This document shows positions 9,059-16,484 of a stretch of DNA of 64,000 nucleotides, piece after piece. The number at the start of each line of letters is the position of its first letter. Positions within the stretch are counted from its first letter, which is position 1. Under the pieces are notes generated by a model. That model made no database searches and had not been told where the DNA came from. It saw only the letters and a list, made by a program, of their open reading frames with translations. The position numbers were made by a program, and so were the translations under genes. Source of the DNA: Pseudomonas frederiksbergensis. GTDB lineage: Bacteria; Pseudomonadota; Gammaproteobacteria; Pseudomonadales; Pseudomonadaceae. The stretch is from contig NZ_FNTF01000002.1 of assembly GCF_900105495.1 (NCBI RefSeq), forward strand, positions 3,199,501-3,263,500, written 5' to 3'.

Positions 9059-9358
9059 TGGCTTTTTGACCAGTTTCAGCGATGGTTTGAACCTTCCATT
9101 ACGTTACGGTTTTGCCGGTTCTTATAACTCCCGGTGATTTGAAATTGAAAGACGTCAAGCGACCATCGGCGTGAGCTTGAAACGACCCGCGGATGGGAGT
9201 ACCGTCTGCGCCTTAGAAGGGCACCTCTGGTGTACCTGTGTGTAGGGCAAATGCTCGAAAACAGTGCGCTAGAGAGGCTAGAAAGCGAATCCAGTAGTAT
9301 GAGCCGGGACAAAGCCCCTGCCTGCTACGCCAACCTAATTCTGGCGCCGTTTGCCCAC

Positions 9359-10540
9359 ATGCCAAAAACCAGTGCCACGCTGCTGATAATCGATGATGAC
9401 GAAGTAGTGCGCGCGAGCCTCGCCGCCTATTTGGAAGACAGTGGTTTCAGCGTCTTGCAGGCCAGCAATGGCCAGCAGGGTCTTCAGGTATTCGAGCAAG
9501 ACAAGCCCGACTTGGTCATCTGCGATTTGCGCATGCCACAGATGGGCGGGCTCGAACTCATTCGCCAGGTCACCGAGCTGTCACCACAAACCCCGGTGAT
9601 CGTGGTTTCGGGCGCCGGCGTGATGAACGACGCGGTCGAGGCCCTGCGCCTGGGCGCGGCGGATTACCTGATCAAGCCTCTCGAAGATCTGGCTGTGCTC
9701 GAGCACTCTGTGCGCCGGGCCCTGGATCGTGCGCGCCTGCTGCTGGAAAACCAGCGCTACCGCGAGAAGCTGGAAAAGGCCAACCGCGAACTCGCCGCCA
9801 GCCTGAACCTGCTCCAGGAAGACCAGAACGCCGGTCGCCAGGTGCAGATGAACATGCTGCCGGTCAGCCCCTGGACCATCGACGAGTTCCAGTTTGCTCA
9901 CCAGATCATCCCGTCGCTGTACCTGTCGGGTGATTTCGTCGACTACTTTCGGGTCGACGAGCGTCGGGTAGCGTTCTACCTGGCGGACGTTTCCGGTCAT
10001 GGCGCCTCTTCAGCCTTTGTCACCGTGCTGCTGAAGTTCATGACCACGCGCTTGCTGTTCGAATCCAAGCGCAGCGGTACATTGCCGGAATTCAAGCCTT
10101 CAGAGGTCCTTGGTCATATCAACCGAGGCCTGATCAGTTGTAAGCTGGGTAAACACGTCACAATGGTCGGTGGAGTCATCGACGAGGAGACAGGTTTGTT
10201 GACCTATAGCATCGGTGGTCATTTGCCGTTGCCTGTGTTGTACACGCCAGACAGTGTTCGTTACCTGGAAGGGCGTGGTCTGCCGGTGGGCCTCTTCAAT
10301 GAAGCCACCTACGAAGATCACGTACTGGAACTGCCACCGACGTTCAGCCTGACGCTGATGTCCGATGGCATTCTGGACCTTTTGCCAGAACCTACACTCA
10401 AAGAAAAAGAGGCGGCTTTGCCCCAGCGGGTCAAGGCAGCGGGCGGCAGCCTGGATGGTCTGCGGCAGGTTTTTGGATTGGCCACGCTAGGGGAGATGCC
10501 GGATGATATCGCCCTGTTGGTGTTGAGCAGGAATCTTTAA
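9359..10540 (+). CDS. rssB: Response regulator fused to PP2C phosphatase (RssB)
   Basis: 393 residues: receiver domain (D56 in LVICDLRMPQM, Lys in YLIKPL), a coiled linker (about 125-165), then a SpoIIE-type PP2C domain with the metal-binding acidic motifs intact (SGDFVDYF, ADVSGHG, LMSDGILD, MPDDIALLVL). It overlaps the STAS gene by one base (TAATG), indicating a phosphatase/anti-sigma-antagonist partner switch. It corresponds to P. aeruginosa RssB, which with RssC affects RpoS-dependent control. The ATG at 9359 gives the family length, but its RBS is poor; in-frame ATGs at 9299 and 9251 are alternatives. Confidence 0.85.
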   Translation: MPKTSATLLIIDDDEVVRASLAAYLEDSGFSVLQASNGQQGLQVFEQDKPDLVICDLRMPQMGGLELIRQVTELSPQTPVIVVSGAGVMNDAVEALRLGAADYLIKPLEDLAVLEHSVRRALDRARLLLENQRYREKLEKANRELAASLNLLQEDQNAGRQVQMNMLPVSPWTIDEFQFAHQIIPSLYLSGDFVDYFRVDERRVAFYLADVSGHGASSAFVTVLLKFMTTRLLFESKRSGTLPEFKPSEVLGHINRGLISCKLGKHVTMVGGVIDEETGLLTYSIGGHLPLPVLYTPDSVRYLEGRGLPVGLFNEATYEDHVLELPPTFSLTLMSDGILDLLPEPTLKEKEAALPQRVKAAGGSLDGLRQVFGLATLGEMPDDIALLVLSRNL

Positions 10541-11022
10541 TGAGTACCGGTAGAATCCAGTTCGCCGAGCAGGATGGCACCTTCGTCCTGAAGTTCGTCG
10601 GTGAAGTTCGCCTGACCCTGTGTTCGGCGTTGGATGCGACTATCGAGCGGATCTTCACGGCGTTGAACTTCAACACAATCGTGATCGACCTGACCGAAAC
10701 CCGCAGCATCGACAGCACGACGTTGGGCCTGCTGGCCAAGCTGTCGATCCTGTCGCGGCAAAAGGTCGGCTTGCTGCCGACCGTCGTCACCACCCACGAA
10801 GACATCACCCGTCTGCTGCAGTCCATGGGCTTCGAGCAAGTGTTCAACATTGTTGACCGCCCGATCCCGTGCCCTGAGTGCCTGACCGACCTGCCAGACC
10901 AGGATCAGTCCGAAGAAGTGGTACGGATCAAAGTGCTCGAAGCGCACAAGATCCTCATGGGCCTGAACGACTCCAATCGTGAAGCGTTCCATGATCTGGT
11001 GAACGCCCTCGAGCGTCACTGA
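10540..11022 (+). CDS. rssC: STAS-domain anti-sigma factor antagonist
   Basis: 160 residues with a STAS fold. The regulated Ser/Thr lies in SIDSTTLGLLAKL (S59/T60), equivalent to the DSSGLG motif of SpoIIAA-type antagonists. A C-terminal extension of about 50 residues includes a CPECL motif. Translationally coupled to rssB, whose PP2C domain presumably dephosphorylates this protein. The cognate kinase is not in the window. A shared terminator follows. Confidence 0.85.
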   Translation: MSTGRIQFAEQDGTFVLKFVGEVRLTLCSALDATIERIFTALNFNTIVIDLTETRSIDSTTLGLLAKLSILSRQKVGLLPTVVTTHEDITRLLQSMGFEQVFNIVDRPIPCPECLTDLPDQDQSEEVVRIKVLEAHKILMGLNDSNREAFHDLVNALERH

Positions 11023-11093
11023 TTCACCGCATACCTGTGGCGAGGGAGCTTGCTCCCGCTGGGTTGCGAAGCAGCCCCAAAATCGACATATAA

Positions 11094-11131
11094 AAAAGGG
11101 CGAACCCGTAAAGGTTCGCCCTTTTGCGTTT
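11094..11131. terminator. Bidirectional terminator rssC / tal
   Basis: Perfect 13-bp stem (11094-11106 AAAAGGGCGAACC, 11113-11125) with T runs on both sides, between convergent rssC and tal. A lone degenerate REP-like core (GAGGGAGCTTGCTCCC) precedes it at about 11042-11057. Confidence 0.9.
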
Positions 11132-11141
11132 TCTTACTGGA

Positions 11142-12068
11142 TCACAGCTTGGCTTGCAGCAACGCCTCAAGCTTCTCCTGGTCGCGAGCGAACTGGCGAA
11201 TACCCTCAGCCAGTTTCTCGGTCGCCATCGCATCCTCGTTGGACAACCAACGGAACTGCGCTTCATTCAAGCTCAAACGCGCTTCACCAGCATGACCCGG
11301 CGCCAATTTGCGCTCCAGCTTGCCAGTGTCCGCCGCCAGCTTATCAATCAGATCCGGGCTGATGGTCAGACGGTCGCAACCGGCCAGCTGCTCGATCTGA
11401 TTCAGGTTACGGAAGCTCGCACCCATGACCACAGTCTTGTAGTCATTGGCCTTGTAGTAGTTGTATATGCGTGTCACCGACTGCACGCCCGGATCATCCG
11501 CGCCGGTGTAGTCGTTGCCGTTGGCTTTCTTGTACCAGTCGTAGATGCGACCCACGAACGGCGAAATCAGGAACACCCCGGCGTCAGCACACGCCGCAGC
11601 CTGAGCAAACGAAAACAGCAACGTCAGGTTGGTCTGAATGCCTTCTTTTTCCAGAATTTCGGCAGCACGGATGCCTTCCCAGGTGGAAGCGATCTTGATC
11701 AGCACGCGGTCACGGCCAATGCCGGCCTTGTCGTACAAGTCGATCAGACGGTGCGCACGCTTCAATACGGCGTCAGTGTCGAACGACAGGCGCGCATCCA
11801 CTTCGGTGGAAATACGGCCGGGGATCACTTTCAGAATTTCTTGCCCTACCGCAACGCCAAAACGGTCGCTGGCCAGGCCCACATCGCTCTTGCAGTCGCT
11901 GACGCAAGCGTTCAGCAACTCGGCATAACTGGGAATGGCCGCCGCTTTGAGCAGCAGGGAAGGGTTGGTGGTAGCGTCCACGGGTTTAACGCGAGCGATA
12001 GCTTCGAAGTCGCCGGTGTCGGCAACCACGGTGGTCATTTGTTTGAGTTGTTCCAGCTTGGAAGTCAT
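11142..12068 (-). CDS. tal: Transaldolase
   Basis: 308 residues; transfers a dihydroxyacetone unit between sedoheptulose-7-P and glyceraldehyde-3-P in the non-oxidative pentose phosphate pathway. The Schiff-base Lys is K125 in [21 protein letters not shown] near the N terminus and [11 protein letters not shown] are diagnostic for the TalB subfamily. The ATG at 12068 ([10 protein letters not shown]) gives the family length; a longer frame to 12125 has no support. It follows dusA in the same direction with a 178-base gap. Confidence 0.96.
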   Translation of the reverse strand: MTSKLEQLKQMTTVVADTGDFEAIARVKPVDATTNPSLLLKAAAIPSYAELLNACVSDCKSDVGLASDRFGVAVGQEILKVIPGRISTEVDARLSFDTDAVLKRAHRLIDLYDKAGIGRDRVLIKIASTWEGIRAAEILEKEGIQTNLTLLFSFAQAAACADAGVFLISPFVGRIYDWYKKANGNDYTGADDPGVQSVTRIYNYYKANDYKTVVMGASFRNLNQIEQLAGCDRLTISPDLIDKLAADTGKLERKLAPGHAGEARLSLNEAQFRWLSNEDAMATEKLAEGIRQFARDQEKLEALLQAKL

Positions 12069-12246
12069 GGGCGTGCTCTGTCCTATGGGTCTAATGACAT
12101 TACCCGAGCGCTGACAGCCACTCAAGGGTGCGTGTACGTATCGAGGGCCCCAGCGGCAACAACCGGAAAACGGCTGTTTGAATGGCGGGGCGCGGTATCG
12201 GTAAATACGATGCCAAATCTGACCACAGGTTCAACCCAAGCGACCG

Positions 12247-13242
12247 TTAACGCCCTTCAAGCAACTCCGCCGCCTGATCCAGCAACACTAAAGGCTCTTT
12301 AGCCTTGTGAATATCCACCGACAACAACTGCCGAAACTTCCGCGCCCCGGGAAACCCGGTGCCCAGCCCCAGCACATGCCGAGTGATGTGGTGCATCGAG
12401 CCGCCCGCATCAATATGCGCCGCTATATAAGGCCGCAACTGCGCCAGCGCCTCAGCCCGGCTGATCACCGGCGCCGTGCTGCCGAACAGTTGCTGATCCA
12501 CCTCAGCCATCACATAAGGGTTGTGATAAGCCTCACGGCCCAACATCACGCCGTCGAACGTCTGCAAATGCTCGTGACAGGCTTCCAGCGTCTTGATCCC
12601 GCCGTTGAGAATAATCTCCAACTCCGGAAAATCCGTCTTCAACCGCGCCGCCACGTCATAACGCAGAGGTGGAATGTCGCGATTCTCCTTCGGCGACAAC
12701 CCCTCCAGAATCGCAATCCGCGCATGCACCGTAAAACTCGTGCACCCGGCATCCCGAACCGTACCGACGAAATCACACAACTCCTCGTAACTGTCCCGCC
12801 CATTAATCCCGATGCGGTGCTTCACCGTCACAGGAATCGACACCGCATCACGCATTGCCTTCACACAATCCGCCACCAACTGCGGATGCCCCATCAGGCA
12901 CGCACCAATCATATTGTTCTGCACCCGATCACTCGGGCAGCCGACATTCAGATTCACCTCGTCGTAACCGTGCTCCTGCGCCATGCGCGCGCACATCGCC
13001 AGGTCCAGCGGGACGCTGCCGCCGAGTTGCAGCGCGAGCGGGTGTTCGGCTTCGTTGTGACGCAGGAAGCGGTCGTGATCGCCGTTTAGGAGCGCGCCGG
13101 TGGTGACCATTTCTGTGTAGAGGAGGGCGTGCTTGGAGAGTAGGCGTAGGAAAAAACGGCAATGCCTATCAGTCCAATCCATCATGGGCGCAACGCTGAA
13201 GCGGCGGGAGAGCGGGGCGGGTGTTGCGTTGGTTATGGACAT
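12247..13242 (-). CDS. dusA: tRNA-dihydrouridine(20/20a) synthase DusA
   Basis: 331-residue flavoenzyme reducing U20/U20a in the tRNA D-loop. It has the FMN-binding SVAPMMDWTDRHCRFF start, catalytic C102 in NLNVGCPSDRVQ, and GLSPKENRDIPPLRY with HARIAILEGLS, which separate DusA from DusB and DusC. The C-terminal helical tRNA-binding part contains HHITRHVLGLGTGFPGAR. A DusC paralogue is encoded at 44062-45021. Confidence 0.95.
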   Translation of the reverse strand: MSITNATPAPLSRRFSVAPMMDWTDRHCRFFLRLLSKHALLYTEMVTTGALLNGDHDRFLRHNEAEHPLALQLGGSVPLDLAMCARMAQEHGYDEVNLNVGCPSDRVQNNMIGACLMGHPQLVADCVKAMRDAVSIPVTVKHRIGINGRDSYEELCDFVGTVRDAGCTSFTVHARIAILEGLSPKENRDIPPLRYDVAARLKTDFPELEIILNGGIKTLEACHEHLQTFDGVMLGREAYHNPYVMAEVDQQLFGSTAPVISRAEALAQLRPYIAAHIDAGGSMHHITRHVLGLGTGFPGARKFRQLLSVDIHKAKEPLVLLDQAAELLEGR

Positions 13243-13574
13243 TAGGAATCTGGATCGGTGAGGCTGGAAGGTGGGGAGTTTATCAGGATTGGGCTGGCGG
13301 AGCGTTGGTGAGTCTTGCTACTGCTGATCTGCGGCCGTCATCCTTGGCACCGCCAATGGCTGACCTGACAGCGAACAGCACAGCGCCTGCTGTAGGAGGC
13401 CACAGTCCATACCTGTGCGTTATAGCGCTGTTCATAATGGGTATATCCACGCTTCAACATTCGGCTACCGTCATCGTATATGACTTGATTGCGCAGGCTC
13501 TGCTCCTGTGCGTTGAAGCTATATTTATTTGCCTCTGCTGCGATACACCCACAGCTCCCAAACACGAGGAAACC
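13243..13574. other. 332-base gap between divergent dusA and cupin gene
   Basis: No gene is supported. The right half is less GC-rich than the surroundings and contains AT-rich stretches (TATATGAC near 13472, CTATATTTATTT near 13519) suitable for the cupin-gene promoter. The cupin frame stays open through this gap from 13221, but the encoded sequence shows no family similarity that I recognise. Confidence 0.4.
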
Positions 13575-14060
13575 ATGATGAACTCCCACAAAGCTGTCGC
13601 TGTTTCGCTGGCCTTGCTCAGCGCAGCCTTCTTCACATCTGCCGCCCTGGCCGAGGGAGCGGGTTTGATTGCCTCCACCCCATCCGAACTCAAGTGGACA
13701 GCCGCGCCGTCGGTGGGGCCCGGTGCGATGATTGCAGTGATTGAAGGTGACTTGAAAGCCGCCGAGCCTTTCACTCTGCGCTTGAAGCTGCCGGCAAATA
13801 CGAAAATCGGCGTGCATACCCATCCCGTGACCGAACGCGTAACCGTTATCTCAGGCATTTTCTACTTCGCCACCGGAGACACATTCGATTCGGCACGGGC
13901 CAAGGCCTATCAACCGGGTGATACCCTGATCATTCCCGTCGGCATGCCGATGTACGGCGCCAGTCGAGAGCAGGAAACCGTACTCCAACTCCACGGCACG
14001 GGGCCTTGGGGGATCACCTACCTCAACCCGGCGGACGACCCTAGAAACAGCAAAATGTAG
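13575..14060 (+). CDS. Periplasmic cupin-domain protein
   Basis: 161 residues with a clear signal peptide (MMNSHKAVAVSLALLSAAFF, cleavage near ALA-EG). The single cupin_2 domain has metal-ligand type residues H81, H83 and E87 in GVHTHPVTERVTVISG, and the second motif PGDTLIIPVGMPMYG. Start chosen for the GAGGA 5 bases upstream. Substrate unknown; such secreted cupins often bind a metal and a small ligand. It stands alone between two poorly coding gaps. Confidence 0.75.
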   Translation: MMNSHKAVAVSLALLSAAFFTSAALAEGAGLIASTPSELKWTAAPSVGPGAMIAVIEGDLKAAEPFTLRLKLPANTKIGVHTHPVTERVTVISGIFYFATGDTFDSARAKAYQPGDTLIIPVGMPMYGASREQETVLQLHGTGPWGITYLNPADDPRNSKM

Positions 14061-14238
14061 CGAGCGACAATCAGGTAAAAGAATCAATCGTACCTGACTC
14101 CCGTTGGCTCTGTTTTCACCTACAGAATTTCCTTAGGGGTCAGGCCGCACCTCATAAATGCAGCGGCCTTGCACCTATTTGTTCTCAACCCCAGTTGGGC
14201 GGTGAGTTGCTGGGGACTTAGATCTTTCTTCTAGAGTT

Positions 14239-14358
14239 CTATTTCGCGGATCGCTGCAGCCGCTTCCAGATCATCTCCTGAAACATCCGTACGGCCGGCC
14301 CTTCCTTCTCTTCGTGATTCGCACCTGCAATCACTGCCTCGACCCCAACATGTTGAAC
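14239..14358 (-). pseudogene. Possible 3' gene remnant
   Basis: A minus-strand frame without a plausible start codon encodes about 39 residues including VGVEAVIAGANHEEKEG and VRMFQEMIWKRLQRSAK before a TAG. The composition is protein-like (amphipathic, charged C-terminal helix) and the upstream end runs into a stop, as expected of an eroded 3' end. I do not recognise the family. It could be chance. Confidence 0.25.
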
Positions 14359-14496
14359 TTAGGCGGGAGCGCGATCGGTAGCAGCTTCATTGAGTACAGT
14401 GGGGGTGCTGCACGACTAAGGGCGGACGCAACGGCCGAAGTGTTTTTGCCGTTGCGTGGTTTGCCTGAGACATGGTGAGTGCTGAGTTGGCGACTG

Positions 14497-14531
14497 CTGC
14501 GCAGCCGGACGCAGGCTTCGCCGGCTGCTAC
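14497..14531. repeat. Single REP-like hairpin
   Basis: GCAGCCGG (14501-14508) pairs with CCGGCTGC (14521-14528) around CAGGCTTCG. It resembles the GCTGCCGAAGGCTGCG class seen as a pair at 41027-41155, but only one arm is present here. Confidence 0.6.
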
Positions 14532-14551
14532 ATGGATCGAGTAGGTGGCGG

Positions 14552-15337
14552 TTATTTGGGTTCGGGTGTTGCTATCCACTGGCCCAGAATTTTTTGGTAG
14601 TTGCCCGTGACTTTGGCCAGGTGTAGCCACTGATCGACGTACAACTTCCAGGTCATGTCATCACGCGGCAGCAAGTAAGCCTTCTCGCCGTATTGCATGA
14701 ATTGCTTCGGGTTCACCGCGCACAGACCGGGTTTGAGTTTCTGCTGATAGAGCGCTTCCGAAGCGTCGGTGATCATCACGTCAGCCTTCTTGTCCAGCAG
14801 TTCCTGGAAGATGGTCACGTTGTCGTGAAGGCGCAATTGCGCCTTGGGCAGGAAGGCGTGAACAAAGGCTTCGTTGGTGCCGCCGGCCGGTTCGACTAAA
14901 CGAACCGAAGGCTGGTTGATTTGCTCGACGGTCTGGTACAGCGCCTGATCTTCGCAGCGCACCAGCGGGATTTTGCCGTCGACGTCCAGCGTGGTGCTGA
15001 AGAAGGCTTTTTTCTGGCGCTCCAGCGTGACCGATATGCCGCCGACGCCGATGTCGCATTTGCCCGCGAGCATGTCGGGCATCAGGGTTTTCCAGGTGGT
15101 CTGCACCCACTCGACCTTGACGCCCAGGCTGTCGGCCAGCGAGCGGGCCATGGTGATGTCGATGCCCGAGTATTCGCCGTCTTCGGCTTTGACGGTATAG
15201 GGTTTGTAGTCGCCTGTTGTGCACACGCGCAGTTGGCCCTGTTGGATGACGCTGTCCAGATGCGATGGCTCTGCCTGAGCGGCAAACGATAGAGCGAGCA
15301 GGCCACCGAGCAGCATTGTGCTTTTCAGGTTGTTCAT
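14552..15337 (-). CDS. pheC: PheC-like periplasmic cyclohexadienyl (arogenate/prephenate) dehydratase
   Basis: 261 residues, signal peptide to about FAAQA-EP. It has the solute-binding-protein fold of the amino-acid ABC type, but specific similarity to P. aeruginosa PheC: LRVCTTGDYKPYT, GGISVTLERQKKAFFS, GGTNEAFV, DNVTIFQELLDKKADVMITD and EKAYLLPRDDMTWKLYVDQW. The Glu in ITDASEALYQ (E194) corresponds in my reading to the catalytic Glu of PheC, supporting enzyme rather than binder. It would convert prephenate or arogenate to phenylpyruvate or phenylalanine outside the cytoplasm. No ABC permease or ATPase is adjacent, which agrees with an enzymatic role. The ATG at 15337 is preferred over the frame extending to 15406. 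Confidence 0.75.
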   Translation of the reverse strand: MNNLKSTMLLGGLLALSFAAQAEPSHLDSVIQQGQLRVCTTGDYKPYTVKAEDGEYSGIDITMARSLADSLGVKVEWVQTTWKTLMPDMLAGKCDIGVGGISVTLERQKKAFFSTTLDVDGKIPLVRCEDQALYQTVEQINQPSVRLVEPAGGTNEAFVHAFLPKAQLRLHDNVTIFQELLDKKADVMITDASEALYQQKLKPGLCAVNPKQFMQYGEKAYLLPRDDMTWKLYVDQWLHLAKVTGNYQKILGQWIATPEPK

Positions 15338-15422
15338 TGTTATCCGGCTTCCATGATGGAGTGGGTGCTGAGAGTACTGACTTTCTGCTGCTCTGCTCAA
15401 CATCATCCTCGCCGGGCCGGAC

Positions 15423-15692
15423 TCAGTGACAGCAGCAACTTGAACCGCCGCAGCCAGACTTCTTCTTTACGCCTTCATGTTTGTCTTCTGTCAGTACGCT
15501 TGCTGGATACCCGGCCTCTTTCAGTGCCGATAACAGAACATCGCTCTCGGCATCTCCAGTCACCTTGACCCGACCGGCCGTCAGATCGACTGTCACTTCA
15601 CCCACTCCTGCGAGTGGTTGCAATGCGGCGTTGATGTGTTTGACGCAACTCCCGCAACTCATGCCATCGACTTGCAGTTCAGTGCTGTTCAT
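15423..15692 (-). CDS. copZ: CopZ-like cytoplasmic copper chaperone with Cys-rich tail
   Basis: 89 residues: an HMA domain with the metal motif GMSCGSCVKH (C13, C16) and the usual ferredoxin-like core, followed by a Cys/Gly-rich tail SGCGGSSCCCH not typical of the family. No signal peptide, so it binds cytoplasmic Cu(I). AAGAGG lies about 8 bases before the ATG at 15692. The promoter region carries a CueR-type operator (15743-15773), the arrangement known for copZ genes in the P. aeruginosa CueR regulon. The extra C-terminal Cys residues could add a second Cu(I) site. Confidence 0.85.
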   Translation of the reverse strand: MNSTELQVDGMSCGSCVKHINAALQPLAGVGEVTVDLTAGRVKVTGDAESDVLLSALKEAGYPASVLTEDKHEGVKKKSGCGGSSCCCH

Positions 15693-15742
15693 TACGTAAA
15701 CCTCTTTTACCGTGAGTGGCAGGGGGGGGATGGATGAGATCG

Positions 15743-15773
15743 ATGGTTGACCTTGCCGCGATGGCAAGGTCAA
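15743..15773 (-). promoter_or_regulatory. CueR/MerR-type promoter of the copZ-like gene
   Basis: Perfect 11-bp inverted arms TTGACCTTGCC (15747-15757) and GGCAAGGTCAA (15763-15773) flank GCGAT. Read on the minus strand, the -35 is TTGACC (15773-15768), and a 19-bp spacer holding the CCTTGCC...GGCAAGG dyad leads to a -10 AACCAT (15748-15743). The 19-bp spacer and CCTTGCC half-sites are hallmarks of CueR control, as at E. coli copA. The gene starts 50 bases downstream. No cueR gene is in the window. Confidence 0.85.
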
Positions 15774-15790
15774 GCGCTTTTTAAAGGGCG

Positions 15791-16204
15791 TTAGTTGCTC
15801 ATCGGCTTTTTCATCATGTTCGACTGCTGATCCATCATTTTCATCATCATGTCCATCATCTGGTCTGAATGAGCCATGCCGCCGGACATGCCTTTGCCCA
15901 TGCCCATGCCTTGGCAATGGTTGTGCATCATGCCCATGCTGTCCTTCATCGTGGCCATGCCTTCTTGCATGGCGGCCTGGCGTTCGGCCGGGGTTTTGGC
16001 AGCGATCATTTTTTCGTGAGCGGCCTGCATTTTTTCCATCTGTTCGCTCATGGCTTTGTCTTGCGCGGTAGCGGGGGCGGGGGCGGTAGCTGCGGTGGTC
16101 GGTGCGGTTGGCGCTGTGTCGGGGTGATGTTCCTCGACAGCCAGGGCAATCAATGGGCTACTGATGAGCAGTGCGGCGACGAGTGCTTTGAAGTGCATTT
16201 GCAT
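15791..16204 (-). CDS. Met/His-rich periplasmic copper-binding protein
   Basis: 137 residues: signal peptide (LVAALLISSPLIALA), an Ala/Thr/Pro-rich linker (about 25-47), a helical middle (KMQAAHEKMIAAKTPAERQ) and a very Met-rich C-terminal half (DSMGMMHNHCQGMGMGKGM, MMDMMMKMMDQQSNMMKK). Such Met clusters bind Cu(I). No named family is certain. GGAG lies 7 bases before the ATG at 16204; a second ATG is at 16198. It lies 3' of copD in the same direction, separated by 280 bases that hold an Anr/FNR-type site and a short ORF, so it probably has its own promoter. Confidence 0.7.
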   Translation of the reverse strand: MQMHFKALVAALLISSPLIALAVEEHHPDTAPTAPTTAATAPAPATAQDKAMSEQMEKMQAAHEKMIAAKTPAERQAAMQEGMATMKDSMGMMHNHCQGMGMGKGMSGGMAHSDQMMDMMMKMMDQQSNMMKKPMSN

Positions 16205-16301
16205 GGCAATCTCCAGTGAGTCAGGGACGTACGGGAATGGAGCAGCGCTAAAGAGGTGAAGCCAAAGGGCGTCCGGAGTTCCAGACGCTCGGAGGACTGT
16301 T

Positions 16302-16397
16302 TTAATTGTTGAAGCGAACGAAGCGCAGGCGTGCTGGCAGCCACAGTGCGAGCACTTGGCGGATCAGCAGCGGTAGGTGCGTGCGGAACCAGAGCAT
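16302..16397 (-). CDS. Candidate 31-residue small ORF
   Basis: ATG at 16397 to TAA at 16302 encodes a hydrophobic/cationic peptide: MLWFRTHLPLLIRQ, then VLALWLPARLRFVRFNN. It would form one amphipathic or membrane helix with Arg on one face. No convincing RBS precedes it. Downstream, between this ORF and the Met-rich gene, GCGTCTGG...TCCGGACGC can fold into a hairpin. It could be a leader peptide, a small membrane protein or chance. Confidence 0.3.
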   Translation of the reverse strand: MLWFRTHLPLLIRQVLALWLPARLRFVRFNN

Positions 16398-16440
16398 AGT
16401 GTGTACCCGATCCGAGGAGTTACCTTGAGCTTAGTCCCGA

Positions 16441-16482
16441 GAAAGAGGCCGTGATTGATCCATATCAAGTGGTGCCTCTTTC
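16441..16482 (-). promoter_or_regulatory. Perfect Anr/FNR site within an inverted repeat
   Basis: TTGATCCATATCAA (16455-16468) fits the Anr/Dnr/FNR consensus TTGAT-N4-ATCAA exactly. It is flanked by GAAAGAGGC (16441-16449) and GCCTCTTTC (16474-16482). On the minus strand a weak -10 TAAGCT follows the site by 21 bases, the spacing of a class II FNR promoter, directed toward the small ORF and Met-rich gene. The flanking hairpin sits just after the copD stop and might also end copD transcription. Confidence 0.65.
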
Positions 16483-16484
16483 CG

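Larger units (their letters stand above)
14061..14551. other. Gene-poor 491-base stretch rich in hairpins
   Basis: No intact gene. Inverted repeats seen: TCAGGTA/TACCTGA (14071-14097), AGGCCGC/GCGGCCT (14142-14169), CCCCAG/CTGGGG (14189-14215), a perfect 10-bp pair ACGCAACGGC/GCCGTTGCGT (14426-14457), and a REP-like element at 14497-14531. A short minus-strand frame that may be a gene remnant lies at 14239-14358. Confidence 0.5.

Noticed and set aside
13221..13574. Cupin protein extended upstream
   Set aside because: The in-frame extension has no cupin similarity, and the ATG at 13575 has a proper RBS directly followed by a signal peptide.
14331..14630. 100-residue ORF over the end of the pheC-like gene
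   Set aside because: It overlaps the pheC-like 3' end in another frame, carries a REP-like hairpin and shows no family features.
15693..15917. N-terminal extension of the CopZ-like frame
   Set aside because: The extra sequence runs over the CueR-type promoter and into the 3' end of the Met-rich gene in another frame; HMA homology and RBS place the start at 15692.
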